Source of the DNA: an uncultured Clostridia bacterium | Lineage (GTDB): Bacteria > Bacillota > Clostridia > TANB77 > CAG-508 | NCBI GenBank assembly: GCA_944393305.1 | Contig: CALXZS010000086.1 | Span: forward strand, 1-5,817 | Direction of reading: 5' to 3' | Length of the DNA: 5,817 nt | Part shown: positions 1 through 5,361 of the stretch, piece after piece | How the letters are laid out: each line of letters starts with the position of its first letter | Position numbering within the stretch: the stretch's first letter is position 1 | Notes under the pieces: model-generated | Database searches by the model: none | What the model saw: only the letters and a program-made list of their open reading frames with translations | Told to the model about the DNA's origin: nothing | Translations under genes and position numbers: made by a program

Positions 1-2
1 AA

Positions 3-659
3 AATATTTTAAAAGCATATGAAAGTGATTTTTTTTTTTTTTTTAGTAATAGTGAAGCAAATAAAATTTCTTTAATTTGGAACAATATTCCTTCACAGCT
101 AGCGAAAGAAAATAAAAAATTTCTATACCAAACAATTAAAGAAGGTGCAAGAGCAAGAGAATATGAATCTGCTTTAAATTGGTTAAATGATGCTAATTTA
201 ATATATAAAGTATATAATTTAAAGAAAACAAATTTTCCATTAAAAGCATATAATGATTTAAGTGCGTTTAAAATTTACATTAATGATGTAGGTTTACTTA
301 GAAGAATGGCTAATTTGGATAGTAGAATAGTTGTGGAGGGAGATAGACTATTTGAAGAATTTAAGGGAGCATTTACTGAAAATTTTGTATTGAATATGTT
401 ATGTTCTACTTTGGATATTGTTCCAAATTACTATACTTTTGATAGACATGAAATTGATTTCATGATTCAGTATAAAAATATGGCTATTCCTATTGAAGTA
501 AAAGCAAGTAAGACAACTAATAATATTAGTTTAACGAGATATAATGAGAAAAATAATAATGAAATATCTATAAGATTTTCAATGAATAATTTAGTTAGAG
601 ATGGCAAAATAATAAATATACCACTATTTTTAATAGAATTTATGAAGAAATTTATATAA
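3..659 (+). CDS. ATP-binding protein of the AAA / DUF4143 type, C-terminal part (5' end outside window)
   Basis: The frame is open from the left edge and ends with TAA at 657-659, giving 218 residues of a protein that usually has about 400. The N-terminal P-loop ATPase domain is outside the window. Visible are the helical middle part (IWNNIPSQLAKENKKFLYQ, then ALNWLNDANLIYKV and KIYINDVGLLRRM, the conserved block before DUF4143) and the DUF4143 domain. That domain contains a PD-(D/E)xK-like core: D at 456-458, then E-V-K at 495-503 in PIEVKAS. In the family this fold suggests DNA binding or nuclease ancestry; the cellular role is poorly known, and such genes are common in accessory DNA. ATG 306 is internal, not the start, because family-like sequence continues upstream of it. 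A run of 16 T (29-44) encodes five Phe in a row where relatives usually have a mixed sequence, so a length change or assembly error there is possible. Family assignment is by recognition of these blocks. Confidence 0.85.
   Translation, partial: NILKAYESDFFFFFSNSEANKISLIWNNIPSQLAKENKKFLYQTIKEGARAREYESALNWLNDANLIYKVYNLKKTNFPLKAYNDLSAFKIYINDVGLLRRMANLDSRIVVEGDRLFEEFKGAFTENFVLNMLCSTLDIVPNYYTFDRHEIDFMIQYKNMAIPIEVKASKTTNNISLTRYNEKNNNEISIRFSMNNLVRDGKIINIPLFLIEFMKKFI
29..44 (+). repeat. Homopolymer tract, 16 T, inside a coding frame
   Basis: Sixteen consecutive T lie within the ATPase frame, which stays open on both sides and reads DFFFFFSNSEAN. A tract this long is prone to slippage, so the gene could switch off and on. 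It is also a classic place for a sequencing or assembly length error. Confidence 0.9.
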
Positions 660-676
660 TAGTTTGTGTGAAATTT

Positions 677-704
677 ATGTGAGCAGAATAAAAAGTGCTT
701 ACAT
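677..704 (+). terminator. Imperfect hairpin after the ATPase gene, possible weak terminator
   Basis: ATGTGAGCA (677-685) and TGCTTACAT (696-704) can form a 9-bp stem with one G-T pair and a 10-base loop. It stands 18 bases after the stop codon. There is no T-tract after it, so intrinsic termination would be weak. Confidence 0.3.
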
Positions 705-748
705 TCACTTGACAACACATCTTTATAATAAATAAAAAATTAAAGTTA

Positions 749-777
749 TTGACAAAAGAAAGTTAAACATATAAAAT
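749..777 (+). promoter_or_regulatory. Sigma-A type promoter
   Basis: TTGACA at 749-754 and TAAAAT at 772-777 are separated by 17 bases, which fits a vegetative promoter. Transcription would start near 784 and run into the small frame at 827 and possibly on to the pilin-like gene at 1097. No terminator is seen between them. Confidence 0.5.
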
Positions 778-826
778 AATGATAAATATTTGAGAAAAAT
801 CAAAAGAAAATGAAAGGAAGCTACAT

Positions 827-880
827 ATGAAAAACGCTAAAACCCTTGGGGCTGTATATATATATATATATATATCATAA
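827..880 (+). CDS. Tiny open frame with (TA)10 repeat, possible leader peptide
   Basis: An ATG at 827 follows a good Shine-Dalgarno sequence (AAAGGAAG, 813-820) and a promoter at 749-777. The frame encodes only 17 residues (MKNAKTLGAVYIYIYIS). It runs into a (TA)10T repeat at 855-875 and stops at 878-880. If the repeat lost one TA unit, the frame would continue for 33 more codons to a TAA at 973-975, giving about 49 residues. I do not recognise the peptide. It could be a leader, a remnant of a decayed gene or chance. The start signals are its only real support. Confidence 0.3.
   Translation: MKNAKTLGAVYIYIYIS
855..875 (+). repeat. Dinucleotide repeat (TA)10T
   Basis: Alternating T and A for 21 bases. 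Such tracts vary in length by slippage. This one lies between a promoter with ribosome binding site and a longer downstream frame, so length changes would alter which frame is translated. Confidence 0.9.
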
Positions 881-1044
881 GGTTTAATAAAATAAATTTA
901 TGTGAACATAGAGAAACTATGTATTTTAAACGAATGCAAAATTTGTTTAAAGTATATGGTTTCTTTTTGTTGTAAATGAATATAAATGATAAAAAAGGAA
1001 AAAATAAAGATGTAAGTATTAAAGAATAAAGCAACCAAAAATAA

Positions 1045-1073
1045 TTGCAAATTAAACCATAATATGATATAAA
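1045..1073 (+). promoter_or_regulatory. Possible promoter of the pilin-like gene
   Basis: TTGCAA (1045-1050) and TATAAA (1068-1073) are spaced by 17 bases. Transcription would begin near 1080, only just ahead of the ribosome binding site AAAGGAGA (1081-1088) and the ATG at 1097. In DNA this AT-rich, such matches also arise by chance. Confidence 0.35.
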
Positions 1074-1096
1074 TAAAAGGAAAGGAGACAAAAGAA

Positions 1097-2336
1097 ATGG
1101 ATAAAAGAAAAACAAAAGTAAAAGAATTTAAAAAGTATGAAATAAGTAAAAATATTAAAAAAATAAAAAATGGAGTGAAGCGGAATAACGCTGATAGCAT
1201 TAGTAGTCACAATTGTAGTTTTGTTAATACTTTCAGCAGTAGCAATAGGGCTCAGTATAGGAGATAATGGAATAATGACAAGTGCACAAAATGCAACAGA
1301 TAGGTGGGAACAAGGGTCAGCGAATGAACAAGAATCTTTAAAAGAAATAGCAAATTTCATAAAAAATAATAGCACAGATGATACAGAAGAAAATGAAGGG
1401 ACAAGTAGAGAGGGACTAAAAGTAGGACAATATGTAGAATATGTGCCAGACACATATATAAATCCTAAAGATAGCAGTTCAAATTATACATTAACAACAG
1501 ATATAAGTGGGTACACAAGTGAACAGCAAATAGCACAATTAAAAGACCTAAAATGGAGAATAATGAGTATAAATGCAGATGGAACAGTAGAAATAGTAAG
1601 TGATAATACTTATGACTCAGGAACAAGAATATATTTAAGAGGAGCAACTGGATATAATAATGGAGTATATATATTAAATGATATAGCCGAAAAACAATAT
1701 AGTAATAAAAATTTAAATGCAGTGGCAAGAAGTATGACAATAGAAGATATAGAGAAAAAAATGAATGAAAAAGGAATATCAGAAAGGGATGGATATACAA
1801 GTAGTAGTGGAACACAATATGGACATCAAACAAAATATACAGTAGATAATAGTTATTACCCCAAAATATATGCAGAAGAAAATGGTTCAGGAATAAATAC
1901 AGAAGAAGTAAAAGAAGACGGAATAGGAGTAAGTGAAGAAGGAAGTGAAAATTTTCCAGTACCATCAACAGAAACGCCAGCATATGAACAAGCAAATGAA
2001 AGCGGATTAACAGTAACACAAAACCATTATGAGATGTACAAATCAGAAATGTCAGAATACTTTAATGAAGAAAATCAAGACTTTTACGAACTTATGTTTG
2101 ACACGTACGGCCATTACTGGCTTGCGTCCCGCTATTCTCATTGCCCCTCTCCTTATGCGTACTTCGGGCTTCGCTATGTCAACTCAAGAATCTTAGGCGG
2201 TAACTATCTGTTCTGCTCTTACTGTAGTGCGGACATCAGCTATAACGGTTTGCGTGCCGTAGTTTCTCTAGGGTCTGAGGTTAAATTCAAAGAAGGAGAT
2301 GGAAGTGAAGAGCATCCATATAAACTGTCAATATAA
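1097..2336 (+). CDS. Pilin-like secreted protein with a DGR-type variable C-terminus; frameshift near 1181
   Basis: ATG 1097 has a strong ribosome binding site (AAAGGAGA, 1081-1088). Its frame reads 28 residues ending KNGVK, then leaves the meaningful frame and stops at 1265-1267. Skipping one base (C1181) joins it to GITLIALVVTIVVLLIL and the rest, giving 412 residues ending at 2334-2336. The joined N-terminus is a class III prepilin signal: basic leader, cleavage after Gly, hydrophobic helix. Without the join, the frame can only start at TTG 1221 (371 residues), which has no ribosome binding site and cuts the helix. Next come an acidic linker, a globular part (WRIMSINADGTVEIVSD, residues about 107-123 of the 371 form), a Ser/Glu-rich stretch, and the C-terminal WLASR...GLRAVVSL domain (from residue about 296), which resembles the C-type-lectin-like display domain of DGR targets. 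The likely role is a cell-surface protein with diversified binding; the ligand is unknown. The lesion may be a real mutation, a sequencing error or, less likely, recoding. Confidence 0.8.
1178..1184 (+). other. Frameshift site in the pilin-like gene
   Basis: The reading goes AAG (1178-1180), then CGG in the start frame, while the signal-peptide frame begins with GGA at 1182. One extra base, most simply C1181, separates the frames. A TGA at 1176-1178 closes the downstream frame just upstream, so the two parts cannot be read together without a +1 event. CGG is a rare codon in such genomes, but AAG-C is not a known slippery site, so a mutation or a sequence error is more likely than programmed shifting. 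Confidence 0.85.
2106..2270 (+). other. Putative variable region (VR) of a diversity-generating retroelement
   Basis: Base composition jumps from about 27% G+C (2041-2100) to about 51% (2101-2280) inside one gene. Synonymous choices change too: CGC, CTT, TCC, GCG and CTG replace the AGA/TTA-type codons used elsewhere. Fixed residues form a scaffold: YW (2115-2120), LASR (2121-2132), FGLR (2163-2174), LF (2208-2213), GLRAVVSL (2247-2270). Between them lie Tyr, Ser, His, Cys, Pro, Gly, Ile and Asp. Almost all these codons end in C or T, for example eight in a row at 2133-2156 (Y S H C P S P Y). That is what results when AAY codons of a template repeat are changed at their adenines by a DGR reverse transcriptase. 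The G+C-rich 3' end at about 2247-2270 would correspond to the initiation-of-mutagenic-homing segment. No template repeat or reverse transcriptase is in the window, so they must lie elsewhere, or the region is a frozen former target. The exact edges are estimates. Confidence 0.82.
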
Positions 2337-2344
2337 GTAAAAAT

Positions 2345-2395
2345 ACACTCTTAAAAGTTCAGAAAAAATGAACAATAAGAGTGTTTATTTTATTT
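2345..2395 (+). terminator. Intrinsic terminator of the pilin-like gene
   Basis: ACACTCTTA (2345-2353) pairs with TAAGAGTGT (2376-2384). Inside, GTTCA (2357-2361) pairs with TGAAC (2369-2373). A T-rich tail follows (2384-2395). It lies 8 bases after the stop codon, separating this gene from the acyl-CoA synthetase gene. Confidence 0.85.
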
Positions 2396-2408
2396 GTAGA
2401 AAAAAGCA

Positions 2409-2437
2409 TTGAAAAAAATCCCCAAATAGTATATTAT
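2409..2437 (+). promoter_or_regulatory. Promoter of the acyl-CoA synthetase gene
   Basis: TTGAAA (2409-2414) and TATTAT (2432-2437) with a 17-base spacer lie just upstream of the AGGAGG ribosome binding site at 2455-2460 and directly after a terminator. The gene therefore appears to be transcribed on its own. Confidence 0.55.
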
Positions 2438-2465
2438 TAAATTACAAAAGAAATAGGAGGTAAAT

Positions 2466-4208
2466 ATGAGTAAAGAAGAAATAAAAGAACTTCCAAAGAT
2501 GAGTAATTATAGAGAAATTTTAGACTATGCGTCAAAAAGCTATTCAAATAATATTGCATATAAATACAAAGAAAATATTGAAGAAAAACCAGCAAAATAT
2601 GTTGAAAAAAAGTATAGCCAGGTTGTTAAAGATGTAAAAGCATTAGCCACAGCATTATTAGACCTAGGATTTAAAGGTAAAAGAATAGCTTTAATAGGAG
2701 AAAATAGATACGAATGGGTTATAAGCTATTTAGCAGTAACTTGTGGAGGAATGGTTATAGCACCATTAGATAAAGCACTTCCAGATAAAGAAATAACATC
2801 TCTGCTAAAAAGAAGTGAGGTTGACGCTGTAATATATGAAGAAAAACACGAAGAATTATTTAAAAAGTTAAAAGAAGATAAAGATATAAACCTAAATACT
2901 CTTATATGTATTAATAAAAAAGAAGAAGAAAAAGAAATAATTAATTTTCAACAGCTTTTAGAAAAAGGCAGAAAATTAATAAAAGAAAAAAGTAAGTTAT
3001 ATGATGAAGTAAAAGTAGATAGTGATGGAATGTCAATAATGTTATTTACATCTGGAACTACTGATTCTGCAAAAATAGTAATGCTTTCACAAAATAATGT
3101 TTGTTCAAATATGTATGCATATCAAACACATTTTAGAATAAGAGAAGATGATACATTACTTTCATTTTTACCAATACATCATACATTTGAATGTAGTATA
3201 ACAATATTATATGGATTTTATAGTGGAGCAACAGTAGCATTTTGTGATGGACTAAGATACATACAAGCAAATTTAAAAGAATATGAAGTATCAATATTTG
3301 TAGCAGTTCCATTAGTATTAGAAACAATGTATAAAAAAATAACTAAAGCAATTGCAGACCAAGGAAAAACAAAATTAATAAATACAATGACTAAAATATC
3401 AAATACACTTCTAAAAGCACATATAGATATTAGAAAAATAGTGTTTAAACAAATAATAGATAATTTTGGCGGAAAATTAAGAATGGTACTATATGGAGCA
3501 GCATCTCTAGATAAAGATACAATAATCGGACTAAACAATTTTGGTATTAATTCAATACAAGGGTATGGACTAACAGAAACCTCACCTGTACTTACAGCAG
3601 AAGCGGAAAATAGACATAAACCAGGTTCGATAGGTTATCCACTAGATAATGTTGAAATAAAAATAGACAACCCAGATAAAGAAGGGGTAGGAGAAATTTT
3701 AGCAAAAGGTCCAAATATAATGCTAGGATATTACAAAAATGAAAAAAAGACAAAAGAAGCTTTTAAAGATGGATGGCTCAGAACAGGAGACTATGGATAT
3801 ATAGATGATGATGGATTTATATTTATGACAGGAAGAAAAAATGATATTATAGTCCTTAGAAATGGAAAAAATGTATATCCACAGGAATTAGAATTCTTAA
3901 TTTCAAAACTTCCATATGTTGCTGAATGTATGGTATTTTCAAGAGAAGCAAGTAAAACAGATACAATGCTTGTTGCTAAAATTGTATATAATAAAGAAGT
4001 GATGGAAAAAGATTACCCAGATAAAAAAGTAGAAGAATATGAAAAGATAATATGGAAAGATGTTAAAGAAATAAATAAGACACTTCCAACATTTAAACAT
4101 ATAAAAAAAGTAATAGTTACAGATAAGCCAATGATAAAAACAACAACTCAAAAAGTAAAAAGAAACGAGGAAATCAAAAGAACGGAAAAAGAATTATCAG
4201 CAAAATAA
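2466..4208 (+). CDS. Long-chain fatty acid--CoA ligase (AMP-forming), FadD-like
   Basis: This adenylate-forming enzyme activates a fatty acid with ATP to an acyl-adenylate and transfers it to CoA, feeding lipid synthesis or breakdown at the inner face of the membrane. The start is fixed by AGGAGG five bases before the ATG. At 580 residues it is full length. Motifs in order: the phosphate-binding loop TSGTTDSAK (residues 195-203), the HHTFE block, YGLTETSP (367-374), TGDYGYID (440-447, Asp 442 binding the ribose), GRKNDIIVLRNGKNVYP (456-472), and the C-terminal TTTQKVKR with the likely catalytic Lys 563. The loop departs from the usual SGTTGxPKG: Asp replaces the second Gly, Ala replaces Pro, and Ile replaces the last Gly. 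The Lys is kept. This may tune activity, but all other motifs are intact, so the enzyme is probably active. Chain-length preference cannot be read from the sequence. Its codon use matches the AT-rich background, suggesting a resident gene. Confidence 0.93.
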   Translation: MSKEEIKELPKMSNYREILDYASKSYSNNIAYKYKENIEEKPAKYVEKKYSQVVKDVKALATALLDLGFKGKRIALIGENRYEWVISYLAVTCGGMVIAPLDKALPDKEITSLLKRSEVDAVIYEEKHEELFKKLKEDKDINLNTLICINKKEEEKEIINFQQLLEKGRKLIKEKSKLYDEVKVDSDGMSIMLFTSGTTDSAKIVMLSQNNVCSNMYAYQTHFRIREDDTLLSFLPIHHTFECSITILYGFYSGATVAFCDGLRYIQANLKEYEVSIFVAVPLVLETMYKKITKAIADQGKTKLINTMTKISNTLLKAHIDIRKIVFKQIIDNFGGKLRMVLYGAASLDKDTIIGLNNFGINSIQGYGLTETSPVLTAEAENRHKPGSIGYPLDNVEIKIDNPDKEGVGEILAKGPNIMLGYYKNEKKTKEAFKDGWLRTGDYGYIDDDGFIFMTGRKNDIIVLRNGKNVYPQELEFLISKLPYVAECMVFSREASKTDTMLVAKIVYNKEVMEKDYPDKKVEEYEKIIWKDVKEINKTLPTFKHIKKVIVTDKPMIKTTTQKVKRNEEIKRTEKELSAK

Positions 4209-4213
4209 TATGT

Positions 4214-4259
4214 GGCTGTTTTTGGGGACACCTCCCAAAAACAGCCTAAAACATTCTGG
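4214..4259 (+). repeat. Dispersed hairpin repeat, copy A
   Basis: A 13-bp perfect stem (4214-4226 with 4234-4246, GGCTGTTTTTGGG) closes a 7-base loop GACACCT and is followed by AAAACATTCTGG (4248-4259). A near-identical unit lies at 5697-5743 with the loop in inverted form. It starts 5 bases after the acyl-CoA synthetase stop codon and may serve as its terminator or RNA-stabilising hairpin, though no T-tract follows. Confidence 0.8.
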
Positions 4260-4289
4260 ATCTTTTACACTATTTTACAAAAAATTTAT

Positions 4290-4319
4290 TTGACAAAATA
4301 TATGATTATGAGGTATAAT
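4290..4319 (+). promoter_or_regulatory. Strong promoter of a short plus-strand RNA
   Basis: A perfect TTGACA (4290-4295) and a perfect TATAAT (4314-4319) are spaced by 18 bases. No sizeable gene follows before the terminator at 4366-4410, so the product should be a small RNA starting near 4325. Confidence 0.75.
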
Positions 4320-4324
4320 AAGTA

Positions 4325-4410
4325 TAGAAAATGAGAACCACAGAGTGGTTGCCTAATAAAACGTTAAAATAAACCATTTCACTCGGCAAAGCAGAATGGT
4401 TTATTTTTTT
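4325..4410 (+). ncRNA. Putative antisense antitoxin RNA of a type I toxin-antitoxin unit
   Basis: A transcript of about 85 bases is predicted from the consensus promoter at 4290-4319 to the T-tract at 4404-4410. It would carry a short hairpin (AACCAC 4336-4341 with GTGGTT 4345-4350) and the terminator hairpin. It converges on the 36-residue peptide gene and overlaps its 3' end, the arrangement of known type I antitoxins such as RatA or the RNA II of the par/fst locus. The only frame inside is 13 codons from 4331 without a ribosome binding site. The start point and function are inferred. Confidence 0.5.
4366..4410 (+). terminator. Terminator between the small RNA and the small peptide gene
   Basis: A 13-bp stem (4366-4378 with 4395-4407, core AATAAACCATT) with a 16-base loop is followed on the plus strand by T 4404-4410. 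On the minus strand the same stem is followed by a weaker interrupted T tract (4369-4355), so it may act in both directions, the second time less efficiently. Confidence 0.8.
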
Positions 4411-4519
4411 ATTTGCACAAAATTACTACTAACGCAATAATCAAGGCAATAGCTATGATAGTAACTCCTACTAATCCAAAGAATAGTAGATATATTATTT
4501 GTAATAATAAAGTTTCCAT
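4409..4519 (-). CDS. Small hydrophobic peptide, putative type I toxin
   Basis: A 36-residue frame begins at ATG 4519 (minus strand) and ends with TAA at 4411-4409. The ribosome binding site GAGGTGG lies 4 bases before it. The product starts METLLLQIIYLLFF and has one almost unbroken hydrophobic stretch (VGVTIIAIALIIALVVILC), ending in a single Lys. It should be one membrane helix, which fits the membrane-acting toxins of type I toxin-antitoxin units. No family is recognised by sequence. The context supports the call: its own promoter at 4632-4604, a long leader that can pair with the ribosome binding site, and a convergent small RNA overlapping its 3' end. A small membrane protein with another role remains possible. 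Confidence 0.6.
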   Translation of the reverse strand: METLLLQIIYLLFFGLVGVTIIAIALIIALVVILCK

Positions 4520-4597
4520 AGCACCACCTCGCTTTCTCACAGATGAACTGTGTAATATGTAAGGTGGCAACACACTCTGCTTATCTCATTTTCTATG
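4520..4597 (-). promoter_or_regulatory. Structured leader hiding the ribosome binding site of the small peptide
   Basis: In the minus-strand leader, GCCACCT (4568-4562) can pair over 7 bp with AGGTGGT (4529-4523), which contains the ribosome binding site. The enclosed part has its own hairpin, CACAG/CTGTG (4552-4548 with 4542-4538). Such hiding of the start site is typical of type I toxin messengers. Confidence 0.6.
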
Positions 4598-4603
4598 CTA
4601 TCA

Positions 4604-4632
4604 ACTATATAATATTTACTATAAAAAATCAA
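4604..4632 (-). promoter_or_regulatory. Promoter of the small peptide gene
   Basis: On the minus strand TTGATT (4632-4627) and TATAGT (4609-4604) are spaced by 17 bases. Transcription would start near 4597, giving a leader of about 78 bases before ATG 4519. Confidence 0.55.
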
Positions 4633-4686
4633 GCGAACATTCAAATATTTTATAAAAACTGTAAATATTATTAGGTGTAATATATA

Positions 4687-4776
4687 GAAGGTCAAAATAG
4701 AATCACAGAACAACAGTATCAAGCTATGGAAACTAGAATTGAAATGTTTACTGCATCATCTCCTCAAGCAAAATGA
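4687..4776 (+). pseudogene. Possible C-terminal remnant of an unknown gene
   Basis: A 29-codon open frame ending in TGA (4774-4776) reads like protein (NRITEQQYQAMETRIEMF, predicted helix) but has a stop just upstream (4678-4680) and no start signals apart from an internal ATG. It may be debris of a decayed gene. I do not recognise the family, and chance is possible. Confidence 0.25.
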
Positions 4777-4789
4777 AGAATTATGTTGT

Positions 4790-4850
4790 TGGTGCACTTG
4801 GAGGGACTCGAACCCCAATAAATTTCTTTAACTACTAGACTATTTGGATA
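4790..4850 (-). pseudogene. Broken tRNA-like sequence sharing the 3' end of tRNA-Arg
   Basis: Bases 4790-4816 match 5741-5767, the CCA, acceptor 3' strand and T-arm of the tRNA-Arg gene, at 26 of 27 positions (A4796 against G5747) in the same orientation. Beyond them lies a D-arm-like piece (minus strand TAGTCTAGTAGTTAAAG, 4844-4828), but there is no anticodon arm and the acceptor 5' strand does not pair, so it cannot be functional. It is either a decayed tRNA or the far copy of an attachment site. Confidence 0.6.
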
Positions 4851-4900
4851 AAGAATTCTCTGAAAATACAAATGATAAAAGTTCAAAATATTATCAATAA
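4832..4900 (+). pseudogene. Possible second gene remnant
   Basis: A 22-codon stretch (DYLDKEFSENTNDKSSKYYQ) ends in TAA at 4898-4900 and resembles a polar C-terminal tail. A stop at 4829-4831 closes it upstream and it has no start. It overlaps the tRNA-like piece, so the two readings compete. Low certainty. Confidence 0.15.
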
Positions 4901-4927
4901 AATGTAGTAAAAATTTAACTTTAATGA

Positions 4928-4933
4928 TATAAT
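4928..4933 (+). promoter_or_regulatory. -10 box of the HEPN/MNT operon
   Basis: A perfect TATAAT at 4928-4933 lies 26 bases before the chosen start of the HEPN gene. The -35 region is poor. Transcription from it would begin near 4940, which argues against ATG 4942 and for ATG 4960 as the start. Confidence 0.45.
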
Positions 4934-4959
4934 AAGAATAGATGAAAGCGAGGAAGTAT

Positions 4960-5361
4960 ATGAATAATATAGATTTAATGAATTACTGGATTAAGAGTTC
5001 TGATAAAGATTATGATGTTATGCTTGATTTAAAAGAGAAAAATAGAAATACATATTGTCTATTTTTTGGACAATTACTTATAGAAAAACTGTTAAAAGCA
5101 TATTATGCTAAAATAAATAAGAATGCTCCTTATGCACCTAAAACACATGAATTAGCTTATTTGGTAAATAAAATGAATTTGGAAATAACAGAAAAACAAG
5201 AAGATTTATTAGAAACTATTTCTGATTTTAATATGGAAGCAAGATATGGAGATTATAAATATACATTTGAATTAAAATGTACTGATGAATATACAGATTT
5301 ATGGATAGAAAATATAAAGGAGTTGAGAGAATGGTTGAAAGAGTTATTGATAGAGAAATAA
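4960..5361 (+). CDS. HEPN domain protein, putative toxin of a HEPN/MNT toxin-antitoxin pair
   Basis: The protein has 133 residues from ATG 4960, chosen because GAGGAAG (4950-4956) precedes it. ATG 4942, six codons earlier, has no ribosome binding site and lies at the predicted transcript start. It matches the all-helical HEPN domain: W10 in the first helix, the central helix LLIEKLLKAYY (39-49), PKTHELAYL (60-68), and the closing EARYGDY (93-99). In HEPN/MNT pairs the HEPN protein is an RNase toxin held in check by the MNT partner, which in studied cases adds AMP to a Tyr near the RX4-6H motif. I cannot find a canonical RX4-6H here: after R29 the position where relatives often have His is F36. 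It may thus be a weakened or different kind of HEPN. Its gene overlaps the next by 31 bases, indicating one operon. Confidence 0.85.
   Translation: MNNIDLMNYWIKSSDKDYDVMLDLKEKNRNTYCLFFGQLLIEKLLKAYYAKINKNAPYAPKTHELAYLVNKMNLEITEKQEDLLETISDFNMEARYGDYKYTFELKCTDEYTDLWIENIKELREWLKELLIEK

Larger units (their letters stand above)
660..1096. other. AT-rich intergenic region
   Basis: This 437-base gap holds a weak hairpin (677-704), a promoter (749-777), a 17-residue open frame (827-880) with a (TA)10 repeat, and a possible promoter close to the pilin-like gene (1045-1073). From about 976 to 1040 I see nothing specific. Minus-strand frames here are low-complexity Phe/Ile/Leu-rich products of AT-rich DNA and lack start signals. 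Confidence 0.6.
4324..4596. repeat. Inverted repeat pair at the 5' ends of two convergent transcripts
   Basis: Plus strand 4324-4353 reads ATAGAAAATGAGA, four variable bases, then AGAGTGGTTGCC. Minus strand 4596-4566 reads the same 13 bases, four different bases, then the same end with one extra base (CAGAGTGTGTTGCC). Each copy begins just after a promoter -10 box, so both RNAs would start with almost identical sequence. A minus-strand RNA running through to 4324 would have complementary ends. Confidence 0.8.

Noticed and set aside
709..729. TTGACA followed by TATAAT
   Set aside because: The boxes are only 9 bases apart, too close for a sigma-A promoter; the pair at 749-777 is better spaced.
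1052..1453. 133-residue minus-strand open frame
   Set aside because: It opposes the signal-peptide region and has Phe/Ser-rich low-complexity content; better explained by the plus-strand gene.
1465..2019. 184-residue minus-strand open frame opposite the pilin-like gene
   Set aside because: Leu/His/Phe-rich low-complexity product, a shadow of A-rich coding sequence on the other strand; no ribosome binding site and no recognisable motif.
4331..4372. 13-codon open frame (MRTTEWLPNKTLK) in the small RNA
   Set aside because: It begins only a few bases after the predicted transcript start and has no ribosome binding site; the region is better read as a structured RNA.
4537..4722. 61-residue minus-strand open frame
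   Set aside because: It covers the predicted promoter and leader of the small peptide gene, has no start signals and is low in complexity.
4942..4959. Upstream ATG of the HEPN gene
   Set aside because: It lies at the predicted transcript start without a ribosome binding site, while ATG 4960 has GAGGAAG in good position.
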